A DNA stretch of 64,000 bases from CAVZXS01 sp963779325 (GTDB lineage Bacteria; Bacteroidota; Bacteroidia; Chitinophagales; Chitinophagaceae): positions 496,001-560,000 of the forward strand of contig CAVZXS010000002.1 of assembly GCA_963779325.1 (NCBI GenBank), given 5' to 3'. Position numbers and translations under genes: made by a program. The notes below the pieces were generated by a model. The model did not search any database, had not been told where the DNA came from, and saw only the letters and a program-made list of their open reading frames with translations. Below, piece by piece: positions 43,877-52,820 of this stretch (within the stretch, counting starts at the first letter, position 1; the number at the start of each line of letters is the position of its first letter).

Positions 43877-46800
43877 GTGCGATTAAAATCATTAGAGATA
43901 AAGGGATTTAAGAGTTTTGCCGATAAAACGATTGTAAATTTTGACGAAAATATAACCGGTATTGTGGGGCCCAACGGATGTGGAAAAAGCAATATTGTTG
44001 ACAGTATTCGTTGGGTTATAGGCGAGCAAAAAATAAGCCATTTGCGCAGCGAAAATTTGGACAGCCTTGTATTCAATGGCTCCAAAACCCGTAGTGCCAG
44101 CGGATTGGCCGAGGTAAACCTGACTTTTGAGAATACACGTAACCTGTTGCCTACCGAGTTTAGTACTGTAACCATAACCCGCAAATTTTACAAAAGCGGC
44201 GAAAGCGAATACCGACTGAATGATGTACAATGCCGCCTGAAGGATATTCAGAATCTTTTTATGGATACGGGTATCAGTACCGACAGTTATGCTATCATCG
44301 AATTGGGCATGGTGGATGATTTAATTAAGGACAAAGAGAACAGCCGCCGCCGTATGTTGGAACAGGCAGCCGGTATATCCATCTACAAAACCCGTAAAAA
44401 GGAAGCGAAACTGAAACTTGACGCTACCGAGCAAGACCTTGCCCGTATTGAAGATTTGCTGTTTGAAATTAATAACCAGCTCAAAAGCCTGGAGAACCAA
44501 GCCAAAAAAGCCGAGAAATATTTTGAGATAAAGAAAGAATACCGCGAAATAAGTATTGAACTGGCCAAAGCCGCGTTGGAAGGATTTAATATTTCTTACA
44601 AATCATTGAACGAGCAGCATGATGCTGAATTGGATAAGAAAGTAAAATTGGAAGCGGAGATTGCAACCTTTGACGCTACGCTGGAGCAGGATAAAGTTGG
44701 GTTTATAGAAAGAGAAAGACAGTTGCAAAGCATGCAACATGCCTTTAATGATTTGGTACAGCAGGTACGTACCAAAGAGAATGATAAAAACCTGGCGGCA
44801 CAGCGTTTGGAATACTTGAAAGAAAGAGAAAATGATCTGAATGATTTTTTGCAAAAATCAGCGGGTCAATTAAAAGGTATTGATGAGAGTATTGGATTTT
44901 CGAAACTACAGGTAGAGGAAGAGGAAAAAACATTGGCTGAATTGACCGGTCAATTAGAATCGCACCGCAGCGATGTGGATGCAAAAAGAATTGTACTGGA
45001 TGAAAAAAGGGTTGCGTTGGATATGCTGCGCAATGCCAATCAACAATTGCAGCGCAACCAGTTTGAAGCGGAGAAAAAAGTAGCTGTTGCCGATACATCT
45101 ATTCAAAATATACAACGCACCATCAGCCAACTGGAAGAAGAAAATAAACAGCGAGAAGAGCAGCGCAAGCATTTGACGGATGAATTGCATTTGCATGAAA
45201 AAGAACTGGAGATTAAAAAAGTAGACTTGGTTCAGTTGCAGGATCATCACGAAAGCACAAAGGAGCAAATTCTGCAAACACAGTCGGTACTGGAAGGATT
45301 GCGCAATAACCTGGCCGATGAAAACAGGAAATTGGATGCCAAGAAAAATGAGCATGATCTGTTGAAGAGCTTGATTGATTCGATGGAGGGTTACCCGGAC
45401 AGTGTTAAGTTTTTACACAACAACCCCAACTGGAATCATACCGCACCTATTCTGTCCGATATTCTTTATGTAAAAGAAGAATACCGAACAGCATTGGAAA
45501 ATGTACTGGAACCCTACCTGAGTTATTATATAGTAAATAATTTACAGGAAGGATTGCAGGCCGTGCATTTATTGGATGAAAATAAAAAAGGTAAAGCCAA
45601 TTTCTTTTTGCTGAATAAGTTTAATGAATTGGTGAATGAGGCGGCGGGTCATCAACCCCATGATACGATTGCTGCAATGAATGTAGTAGAAGTAGATGTT
45701 AAATACCGTCAGTTAGCGCAGCACTTGTTGGGCAATGTATTTATTGCTGAAAATGAAGAGGCATTGATTAATTCGAACGGCGCCGTAGTAATAGAAAAGA
45801 ACGGTAAGTATGTAAAAGGAAAGTATTCCTTAACCGGCGGCAGTGTAGGTTTATTTGAGGGACGCAAAATAGGCCGTGCGAAAAATTTAGAAAAACTGAA
45901 CGAAGAGATAGCTGCGCAGGATATAATAGTAGATGCATTGCGTGCAGATATTCAAATACGGCACAACGAGGTGATTGCTTTTAATGAAGATTTAAGAGAA
46001 AATGCCATTCGTGCTACCGAGCAGGAAATTCAAAAGCTTACCAACCGGGTTTTTTCTTTGCATAATAAATTGGAAAACTTGCATGCTACGCAAACTAACA
46101 GCACTCACAGGTTAGAAGAATTACAAAACCAATATGCTGAAACCCACGGATCGGTAGAAGGTGTACGAATTGATTTGAGCCGCTTGCTGGAAGAATTACA
46201 AATAAACTCATCGGGTATTCAGGAAGCCGATGAAACATTTAAACTGGCAGACACCGAACACAGCGACATAAACAGGAAGTACAACGAAATCAATTTGAAT
46301 GTAACCAAGCAGCAAAGTAAAATTGCCGCGTTGCAACAAGAGTTGGAGTTTAAAACAAATCAATTGGCCGATCTGCATTTGCAAATTGAAAATAACACCA
46401 CTACACTTTCAGATACCAAGACCAATATTGAGCAATCGGCGCAGTTGCTGAAAGATACTGAAGAAGGCTTGATAGCCATGATGAAGAACAGGGAAGAGGA
46501 GGAGAAAAGATTGAACGAAGCAGATCAGGCTTATTATAACCTGCGTAATTTATTGGGTGAAAGAGAAAGCGAACTGCGTCACAAAACCAAGGAGAAAGAA
46601 CAGATTGAACATTTATTGAGCGAAATAAAAGATAAGCTGAACGAACTGAAATTGCAGTTGGCCGGTATGAAAGAAAGATTGAATGTGGAATTCCGGATTG
46701 TGCTGGAAGATATACTGGATCAACTGCGTACGGGTGAAACACCGCTGGAAGAATTACAGGAGAAGGCGGACAGGATGAAAAAGCGATTGGAAAATCTGGG

Positions 46801-47401
46801 CGAAGTAAATCCTACGGCTATTGAAGCTTACACCGAAATGAAAAAGCGGTATGATTTTATTTTAGAACAAAAGAATGATTTGGTAACGGCGAAAGACAGT
46901 TTATTGCAAACCATACAGGAAGTAGAAGCTACAGCTAATAAAAAATTTCTTGAAACATTTAACCGGGTAAGAGAGAATTTTCAGAAAGTATTTAAAACGT
47001 TGTTTACCGAAGACGATCAGTGCGATTTGATTTTGGAAAATCCCGAGAACCTGGCCGAAAGCGGTATTGATGTGTTGGCTAAACCAAAGGGTAAACGACC
47101 CACATCGTTAACACAGTTGAGCGGTGGCGAAAGAACATTGACTGCGACAGCTTTATTGTTCGCCATTTATTTAATAAAGCCGGCTCCTTTCTGTATACTG
47201 GATGAGGTAGATGCGCCGCTGGATGATGCCAACGTGGGTAAGTTTACCAATATGATAAGACAGTTCAGCGAAAACTCACAGTTTATTATTGTAACGCATA
47301 ATAAAATGACCATGAGTACGGTGGATGTAATATATGGTGTAACCATGCAGGAGCCGGGTGTAAGCCGCCTGGTACCGGTAGATTTCAGGGGATTGAATTA
47401 A
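43877..47401 (+). CDS. smc: Chromosome segregation protein SMC
   Basis: This 1174-residue ATPase starts with GTG (43877) after a good AAGGAGA site. The head Walker A is GPNGCGKSNIVDS (31-43). Coiled-coil arms run from about 170 to 500 and 680 to 1000, with a hinge between (about 505-660: DSMEGYPDSVKFLHNN and GGSVGLFEGRKIG). The C-terminal head carries the ABC signature LSGGERTLTATALLF and Walker B CILDEVDAPLDD. SMC, usually with ScpA/ScpB, condenses and orients replicated chromosomes; scpA and scpB are not in this window. Length is normal (about 1170-1190). A terminator follows. Confidence 0.98.
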   Translation: MRLKSLEIKGFKSFADKTIVNFDENITGIVGPNGCGKSNIVDSIRWVIGEQKISHLRSENLDSLVFNGSKTRSASGLAEVNLTFENTRNLLPTEFSTVTITRKFYKSGESEYRLNDVQCRLKDIQNLFMDTGISTDSYAIIELGMVDDLIKDKENSRRRMLEQAAGISIYKTRKKEAKLKLDATEQDLARIEDLLFEINNQLKSLENQAKKAEKYFEIKKEYREISIELAKAALEGFNISYKSLNEQHDAELDKKVKLEAEIATFDATLEQDKVGFIERERQLQSMQHAFNDLVQQVRTKENDKNLAAQRLEYLKERENDLNDFLQKSAGQLKGIDESIGFSKLQVEEEEKTLAELTGQLESHRSDVDAKRIVLDEKRVALDMLRNANQQLQRNQFEAEKKVAVADTSIQNIQRTISQLEEENKQREEQRKHLTDELHLHEKELEIKKVDLVQLQDHHESTKEQILQTQSVLEGLRNNLADENRKLDAKKNEHDLLKSLIDSMEGYPDSVKFLHNNPNWNHTAPILSDILYVKEEYRTALENVLEPYLSYYIVNNLQEGLQAVHLLDENKKGKANFFLLNKFNELVNEAAGHQPHDTIAAMNVVEVDVKYRQLAQHLLGNVFIAENEEALINSNGAVVIEKNGKYVKGKYSLTGGSVGLFEGRKIGRAKNLEKLNEEIAAQDIIVDALRADIQIRHNEVIAFNEDLRENAIRATEQEIQKLTNRVFSLHNKLENLHATQTNSTHRLEELQNQYAETHGSVEGVRIDLSRLLEELQINSSGIQEADETFKLADTEHSDINRKYNEINLNVTKQQSKIAALQQELEFKTNQLADLHLQIENNTTTLSDTKTNIEQSAQLLKDTEEGLIAMMKNREEEEKRLNEADQAYYNLRNLLGERESELRHKTKEKEQIEHLLSEIKDKLNELKLQLAGMKERLNVEFRIVLEDILDQLRTGETPLEELQEKADRMKKRLENLGEVNPTAIEAYTEMKKRYDFILEQKNDLVTAKDSLLQTIQEVEATANKKFLETFNRVRENFQKVFKTLFTEDDQCDLILENPENLAESGIDVLAKPKGKRPTSLTQLSGGERTLTATALLFAIYLIKPAPFCILDEVDAPLDDANVGKFTNMIRQFSENSQFIIVTHNKMTMSTVDVIYGVTMQEPGVSRLVPVDFRGLN

Positions 47402-47430
47402 GTCTTTAGTATTATTTAAATAGTATTTTT

Positions 47431-47455
47431 AATCCTGATTGTTTCAGGATTTTTT
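47431..47455 (+). terminator. Terminator of smc
   Basis: AATCCTGA (47431-47438) and TCAGGATT (47444-47451) form an eight-base stem followed by T4. Confidence 0.85.
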
Positions 47456-47519
47456 ACAGGTACCTGCTGAGTTTTGCCTTTTTATTGGGGGCCCTATATA
47501 TTATGTTCAATAAGTAATA

Positions 47520-47783
47520 TCAGTCATCCAATGAACCGGCAGATCCGTTACTCCTTGTTTTTTTTCTTTTGGTTAAATCGGCTTTTATTTTGTGTACAAA
47601 GGCGCTGCCCAACAGTACAAGGCTTATAAGAAAAAATGCGGCGGGTATCAGGCTCCACAGAAACCAGTTATCGCGGCTTGCTTCATTTATACATATATAT
47701 ACTATGGACACAATCGTCCATGCAGCCATTGAAAAGCCAACAATAGCTTTTATTATCCATTTGTCTTCGTGGTTGGTAGCCAT
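47520..47783 (-). CDS. Small hypothetical membrane protein
   Basis: The 87-residue protein has two hydrophobic segments (about 13-31 and 44-63), a charged HKIKADLTKRKKTRSNG tail and the ATNHEDKWIIK N-terminus. It is the kind of short two-helix protein common in the phylum; no family name is known to me. It is divergent from the peroxiredoxin-like gene across a palindrome at 47842. Confidence 0.6.
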   Translation of the reverse strand: MATNHEDKWIIKAIVGFSMAAWTIVSIVYICINEASRDNWFLWSLIPAAFFLISLVLLGSAFVHKIKADLTKRKKTRSNGSAGSLDD

Positions 47784-47841
47784 AGTATGGTATACGTGGT
47801 TTGTTTAATATAAAGGTAACGGGAAAGAAACAATTTGTTAA

Positions 47842-47861
47842 TGTATCGGGTCGCCGATACA
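47842..47861. promoter_or_regulatory. Perfect palindrome between divergent genes, possible operator
   Basis: TGTATCGG-GTCG-CCGATACA is an exact inverted repeat, 46 bases before the ATG of the peroxiredoxin-like gene and 59 bases from the start of the divergent membrane gene. Its position suits a regulator site, but no regulator gene is nearby. Confidence 0.4.
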
Positions 47862-47906
47862 CCATTTGTGGAAAAACTCTACTTTCGCTCTAATAAATAA
47901 GTCAAC

Positions 47907-48500
47907 ATGAAGACAACAGCCCTGATTTTATTTGCATTGGCCACCGTTACTATCGTCAATGCACAAGACAAAAAACCCGAAGGATTATTCATCAATTCAA
48001 AAGCGCCTGAGTTTTCCGTAAAAGATCAAAACGGTAAACAGGTGAGTTTGAAAGAACTGAGGAAAAAAGGCCCCGTAGTATTGGTTTTTTACCGCGGCAA
48101 CTGGTGTCCGTATTGCAATAGGGAGCTGAAAAGATTGGAGGACTCGCTGCAACTGATAAAGGATAAAGGCGCTGAATTGATTGCCATATCGCCTGAAGCG
48201 CAGGAAGGAATAACCAAAACGACTGAAAAAATAAAAGTAACTTATTCTCTCATTAGTGACTCGGATGCAAAAATTATGAAAGCCTATGATGTAGCCTACC
48301 GTGTAGATGATAAAGCGCTTGCCCGTTATAAAAGTTTTGATATAGACCTGTCTGCTACCAATGGTCAAAATGTAAAAAACACTTCGTTGCCTGTTCCCGC
48401 AGTATATATTATAACTAAAGAGGGCGCCATTAAGTACCGCTATTTTAATGAAGACTATAAAAAGCGACCTTCGGTAAAAGAGATTTTGGATAATTTGTAG
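47907..48500 (+). CDS. Peroxiredoxin-like AhpC/TSA family protein, exported
   Basis: The 197-residue protein has a Sec signal (ALILFALATVTIVNAQ). The thioredoxin-fold domain includes INSKAPEFSVKDQNGKQVSL and VLVFYRGNWCPYCNRELKRL with the CPYC pair. The next segments (GAELIAISPEAQEGITKT, VPAVYIITKEGAIKYRYFNEDY) match AhpC/TSA-like peroxiredoxins that use a WCPYC motif. It would reduce peroxides or disulfides in the periplasm. Downstream rhodanese-thioredoxin genes form a redox neighbourhood. Confidence 0.87.
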   Translation: MKTTALILFALATVTIVNAQDKKPEGLFINSKAPEFSVKDQNGKQVSLKELRKKGPVVLVFYRGNWCPYCNRELKRLEDSLQLIKDKGAELIAISPEAQEGITKTTEKIKVTYSLISDSDAKIMKAYDVAYRVDDKALARYKSFDIDLSATNGQNVKNTSLPVPAVYIITKEGAIKYRYFNEDYKKRPSVKEILDNL

Positions 48501-48510
48501 AGAGCGTATT

Positions 48511-49542
48511 TTATTGAAACGTTATTTTACCCACTTTACCGTTATTACCTGCTAAATAAACAACGGCACCCGCTTTTGCCAGTCTGCATGCATTAAAACC
48601 TTCTTTGCTTATCCATCGCCAGTTCTTACCGCCATCGGCCGAATAATCAATACCGTTGATACCGCAACTGATAATATCTTTTCTTGTTACGTACTCAACG
48701 CAACTTCTGTAACCGTGCGGTGGAGTATTCGGTGCATGCCATGTTTTGCCGCCGTCGTTGGTGTAAAAGCAATTTTTTGTTCTTGATGAATCCGCATTAA
48801 AATCTCCGCCAATAACAATCATTTTATTGCCGCCTTTTAATTTTCCGTTGTCATATACAGCTATAGAATTGGCGCCGGTGCTTTCAGTGCCTTGTATAAC
48901 CGGCAAAAGCACCGGGTTGTTTTTTGTAAACAGCCTTGATTTAGTTCCGCCGCTTACAAATACAGCTTCATCCCTGTCCAATTTTCTTATATTGGTACCG
49001 CTGGCTGCAAAACATGCTTCGCCGCTGTCGGCTGCGGGTCGTTTATCTACAGGTATGTCCTGCCAGGTATCGCCGCCGTCAAAAGTTCTGGCTATAAAAA
49101 ATTTTCCGTCTATCGGATCGCCTATTACAATACCGCTTGCTTCATTCCAAAATTCCATGGCATCCAAAAACATTCCTTTGGTTTTGTTTTCATATACCAC
49201 TTTCCAGCTTTCGCCGCCGTCAATTGTTTTTAAAATATATGCCGGTGTATCTACACTCATAATGATGGCGCGGGTGGCATCAAATGCTTCAATATCTCTG
49301 AATTCTTTTTTTTCAAAACCCTTTACCTGCATCCACTTCCAGGTTTTGCCGCCGTTGCTCGATCGGCCTACGGTACCGTTGCTGCCGCTTACCCAAACTA
49401 CATTATCCGTTACCGCACTTACGCCGCGCAGGCTTGTGTTGGTACCGGATGCCACCACCTGCAAATCAATGTTTCTTTTTTGCGCTGAAGTATTTAAAGT
49501 GTATATAAAGAATGATAAAGTAAATAGAGTAATTCTATGCAT
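48511..49542 (-). CDS. Ycf48-like beta-propeller protein, exported
   Basis: The 343-residue protein has a signal (ITLFTLSFFIYTLNTSAQ) and several BNR/Asp-box-like repeats: NGTVGRSSNGGKTWKW, ILKTIDGGESWKVVYE, FFIARTFDGGDTWQDI, CFYTNDGGKTWHAP, GIDYSADGGKNWRWI. Each S/T-x-D-G-G-x-T-W box marks a propeller blade. This resembles the photosystem II assembly factor Ycf48 and glycosyl-hydrolase-like oxidoreductase annotations. In a non-phototroph its role is unknown, possibly envelope protein assembly. It is convergent with the peroxiredoxin-like gene, 10 bases away. Confidence 0.85.
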   Translation of the reverse strand: MHRITLFTLSFFIYTLNTSAQKRNIDLQVVASGTNTSLRGVSAVTDNVVWVSGSNGTVGRSSNGGKTWKWMQVKGFEKKEFRDIEAFDATRAIIMSVDTPAYILKTIDGGESWKVVYENKTKGMFLDAMEFWNEASGIVIGDPIDGKFFIARTFDGGDTWQDIPVDKRPAADSGEACFAASGTNIRKLDRDEAVFVSGGTKSRLFTKNNPVLLPVIQGTESTGANSIAVYDNGKLKGGNKMIVIGGDFNADSSRTKNCFYTNDGGKTWHAPNTPPHGYRSCVEYVTRKDIISCGINGIDYSADGGKNWRWISKEGFNACRLAKAGAVVYLAGNNGKVGKITFQ

Positions 49543-49591
49543 GTAATTTTTTTAACAGGTGCAGGCGTTCGCTTGCTTTTAAAAATAAATT

Positions 49592-50280
49592 CTAAAGATA
49601 TTTTAAAAATTCGCTTTTTTCAGTAAAGCCCTCTTTACGCCACACTTCTTTTCCGTTTTTATAAATAATAAAAACCGGCATGGCGTCTATATTCATTTCT
49701 TTCATCACATCGGTATGTATGCCGCCGTCAATACGAACAAACTTAAAGGCTGATCCTTTTTCTTTTATTAATTCCTGCAGAACAGGTTCCATTTTTACAC
49801 AGGGCGGACACCATTTGGCGCCAAAATCTACCAGCACGTACCGAGTCGGCGGGTATCATGGCACGGTATTCTTCTATTTTAAATTGTTTTTCATCGCTTA
49901 CACCTTCCAGCGGGTTATTGTTTCTTTTCCAGGCATTGATGCCGCCTTCCAGGTTTACTACGGTTTGTAAAACCTGCTGCCTTCAAGCGATCAGCCGCAG
50001 CGGCGCTTCTGCCTCCGCTGAGGCAATACACATACACCGGTTTATTTTTATCTATGTATTTTATTCTTTCTTCAAATTGTTCTTTGTTGTTCCAATCGGC
50101 CAATAAAGCATTTTTAATATGTCCCGAATTATACTCACCTGCCGTACGTACATCCAATACCTGAGTGTTTTCACCGGCAATGGCAGTTGCAAATTCCTCC
50201 GCATTGGCCGATTTTGTTTTTGGCTGCGCATTGCAGCCGTATAAAACAAACACGGAGAGAAAGGTATAAATTATTTTCAT
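49592..50280 (-). pseudogene. Rhodanese-thioredoxin fusion lipoprotein, broken by two frameshifts
   Basis: Frame 1 (start 50280) has a lipoprotein signal (FLSVFVLYGC) and a rhodanese domain with active cysteine in VYCLSGGRSAA, then goes out of frame at about 49964. The middle part (VVNLEGGINAWKRNNNP, EEYRAMIPADS) is in a second frame and the thioredoxin-like domain (VLVDFGAKWCPPCVKMEP, active site CPPC) in a third; each break is mended by removing one C (near 49965 and near 49841). The repaired product would be a periplasmic rhodanese domain fused to a thioredoxin domain, a plausible sulfur-handling redox protein. The two indels make this a pseudogene or an assembly artefact. Confidence 0.8.
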
Positions 50281-50285
50281 ACTTA

Positions 50286-51158
50286 TTATTTAACGGACAG
50301 CGCATTGATTTCCTTTTTTAATAAAATATTTTTTATCAGCCCGGGTCTTTGCCAAACGATGGTGTGTCCTGTTTTTTCCAATAAAATAAATTCAGCTCCC
50401 CGGGCATTTACCAGTTGCTTTTGTGCAAATGCAAGATTGGATTTCGGATTGGCTATCCAATCATCCTCACCCATAATTACGTAGGTTTTGGCTGTAATGT
50501 TTTGCCAGTATGGTTTTAATTTTCTCAGTTGGGCTCTGTGAGCAAACTTTTCATCGGTGGCTACTTTAAGCGACGGCGGTATGTACCAATTAATAAAACC
50601 TAATTTACCCAAATAGGAAAACCAAAATATTTTTTCTGATGCGGGATTGATAACCGGGGAGATAAGATACAGTTCCTCTACCAATTCGGGATTGTACATA
50701 GCCAGTGCGGCGGCAATGGGGCCACCGTAAGAGGATCCCATAACATATATTTTTTTCCCGGCGTTGTTATTTTCTTTTATTATTTTTTCCAGGTAAGGTA
50801 TATGCTTTTTTATAGAAGCAATAGAATAACCCGAGTGTGATTTACCGAAGCCTACACGATCTACGGCTATCATCCTGAAATTTTTTTGCAATGCAGAATC
50901 ATCAAGCATTTGACGGTAGCTGAACCAGGTACCCGGCGCCCCGTGTATAAAGAGTAAGAGCGGCTTACTCGTATCGCCTGCTGCCGCGGTATTTATATGA
51001 AATTCTTTATACCGCAGGTACTTAAGCTCGGGTCGTTTTACCTTGCCTTTGTAGTATTTATTTATTTCCTTATCGGTTAATGTAAACCTGCCCAGGCAGG
51101 AGGTCAGCATTGGTAAGGCCAACAAAAGGATAATTAATATGGGATTAAAGCTCTTCAT
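50286..51158 (-). CDS. Alpha/beta-fold hydrolase lipoprotein
   Basis: The start at 51158 gives MKSFNPILIILLLALPMLTSC, a lipoprotein signal; an ATG eight codons upstream is less likely. The 290-residue protein has FIHGAPGTWFSYRQML (oxyanion loop), VDRVGFGKS, YVMGSSYGG (nucleophile Ser), MGEDDWIANPKS (acid) and KTGHTIVW (His), so the triad is complete. It would hydrolyse a small ester or epoxide at the cell envelope; the substrate is not known. It is six bases from the rhodanese gene, so they are co-transcribed. Confidence 0.87.
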   Translation of the reverse strand: MKSFNPILIILLLALPMLTSCLGRFTLTDKEINKYYKGKVKRPELKYLRYKEFHINTAAAGDTSKPLLLFIHGAPGTWFSYRQMLDDSALQKNFRMIAVDRVGFGKSHSGYSIASIKKHIPYLEKIIKENNNAGKKIYVMGSSYGGPIAAALAMYNPELVEELYLISPVINPASEKIFWFSYLGKLGFINWYIPPSLKVATDEKFAHRAQLRKLKPYWQNITAKTYVIMGEDDWIANPKSNLAFAQKQLVNARGAEFILLEKTGHTIVWQRPGLIKNILLKKEINALSVK

Positions 51159-51276
51159 GTATAACCGGGTAAAGGTACGCACAAAAGATTTTGGCTAATA
51201 ATTTAGAAAACGGAAATCCCGGTAAATTGCGCATTAAATAAATATTTGTAGTTTTATTACTTAATAGATTTACTTT

Positions 51277-52780
51277 ATGAAACGTATAGTAACCTTTACA
51301 GCACTGATTTCCACACTTTTTTTTATTAATTCCTGTCAAAAAGAAACAAGTTTTGAAGGCTTGGGTGTGCCTGCTAAGGGTTCATTGCAAGGCGATTCGA
51401 ACGGAGATTGTTTGCCAAAAACGGTTTCGGGTGTGTACGAAGCCGGCAAAGGACTTACCAATGCCGAGTTTATAAAAGTGGATGTAAACGTTACTGCCGT
51501 CGGTTCGTACGATATTGTTACCGATACCGTAAACGGTTTTTATTTCAGGGGAACCGGTTTTTTTACAACTACGGGTGTTAATACGGTTCAATTATCAAGT
51601 ATAGGTATTCCCGGAGCGGCAGGGATTAGCAATTTCACCGTTACATTTGACGGTACTACCTGCTCTATTCCAGTTACTGTATTGCCGGCCGGTGCCGGCG
51701 GTCCTGCGTTATTTACATTACAGGGTGCAGGCGGGGCTTGTACCACACCCGTTATTGCGGGGAGTTATATTTTAGCAACCGCACTCAATTCATCCAATAC
51801 AGTTACTTTAACGGCGAATGTTACAACTATCGGTACATATACTATAACTACTACGGCTGCCAACGGAATGACTTTTTCGGCAAGCTCTGTATTTGCAGCT
51901 ACGGGTCCGCAAACAATTACTTTAGTTGGATCAGGAACCCCGGTAGCAGCTACTCCCACAACTATAACTGTAACTGCTGGCGGCGGCTCCTGCACTTTTG
52001 TAATAAATATTACATCTGCGGCTGTATTTACAATAGATTGTACCGAGTGCATTTGAAAACGGAACATATCAAGCCGGGTTGCCTCTTACACCAGCTAATA
52101 CAGTGGAGATAGATGTAAATGTTACGATTACAGGTTCATATTCAATTACAACAACTGCGCAGTTAACGGTATTATGTTTACCGGTTCGGGAACATTTAGC
52201 AACAGCTGGCCTGCAAACAATTATATTGACTGGAAGCGGTACGCCTGCTGCTGCCGGCAACTTTAATATACCGATTGTTTTCGGAACTGCTAATTGTACG
52301 TTTTACTTTAATCGTTGCGATCCAGGTATGGTGATAGAGTGGAAGTTTACGGAAGGACAGTTACTTACCAAGGCGTTACAGATGAGGCGCAATTACTTTC
52401 TCCCGTATCGGGTATAAATGTTATTTAGTTATACAGGGTCAAATAACACTGATGATATTATAATTGGTCTTTTGGTGACTTATAAACGGGGGTATCTGGA
52501 AAATGAAACATACAATACATCAGCAACTTCAAATAATTCGGGCAGTTTCCTTTTTTCAGGTGGTTCAGTATCATACATGCTGCTGATGCAACGACTGACC
52601 CCGGCACCAATGTTACCTATAAAATAACGGTTTTAAGTCATAGTACAGCTACAAAAACTATTAGCGAAGGAATTTCAACGGGCCTGCAGTAGATGAGGGA
52701 ACGCAATAAAAAGGAATATTACGACCGGAACATTTAAAGCACTTACCCTTAATGTTATGAATAATTTATTTGCTGTATAA
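51277..52780 (+). pseudogene. Lipoprotein with about three repeated beta-domains, broken by several frameshifts
   Basis: The first frame (51277-52056) has a lipoprotein signal (MKRIVTFTALISTLFFINSC) and two about 85-residue repeats (VDVNVTAVGSYDIVTDTVNG, LTANVTTIGTYTITTTAANG). The third repeat (EIDVNVTITGSYSITTT) is reached only after a shift near 52030, and later pieces (VNGIMFTGSGTFS, TGSGTPAAAGNFNIPIVFG, YTGSNNTDDIIIG, GTNVTYKITVLSHSTATKTI) lie in different frames. The last frame ends at TAA 52778-52780, just before a strong terminator. The function is unknown; it resembles secreted fibronectin-like repeat proteins of Chitinophagaceae. Confidence 0.75.
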
Positions 52781-52781
52781 C

Positions 52782-52813
52782 AAAACGGGCTGCTAATTTT
52801 AGCAGCCCGTTTT
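52782..52813. terminator. Bidirectional rho-independent terminator
   Basis: AAAACGGGCTGCTAA pairs over 15 bases with TTAGCAGCCCGTTTT around a two-base centre. It ends the repeat lipoprotein gene (plus) and the Xaa-Pro aminopeptidase gene (minus). Confidence 0.9.
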
Positions 52814-52820
52814 ATCTGTG

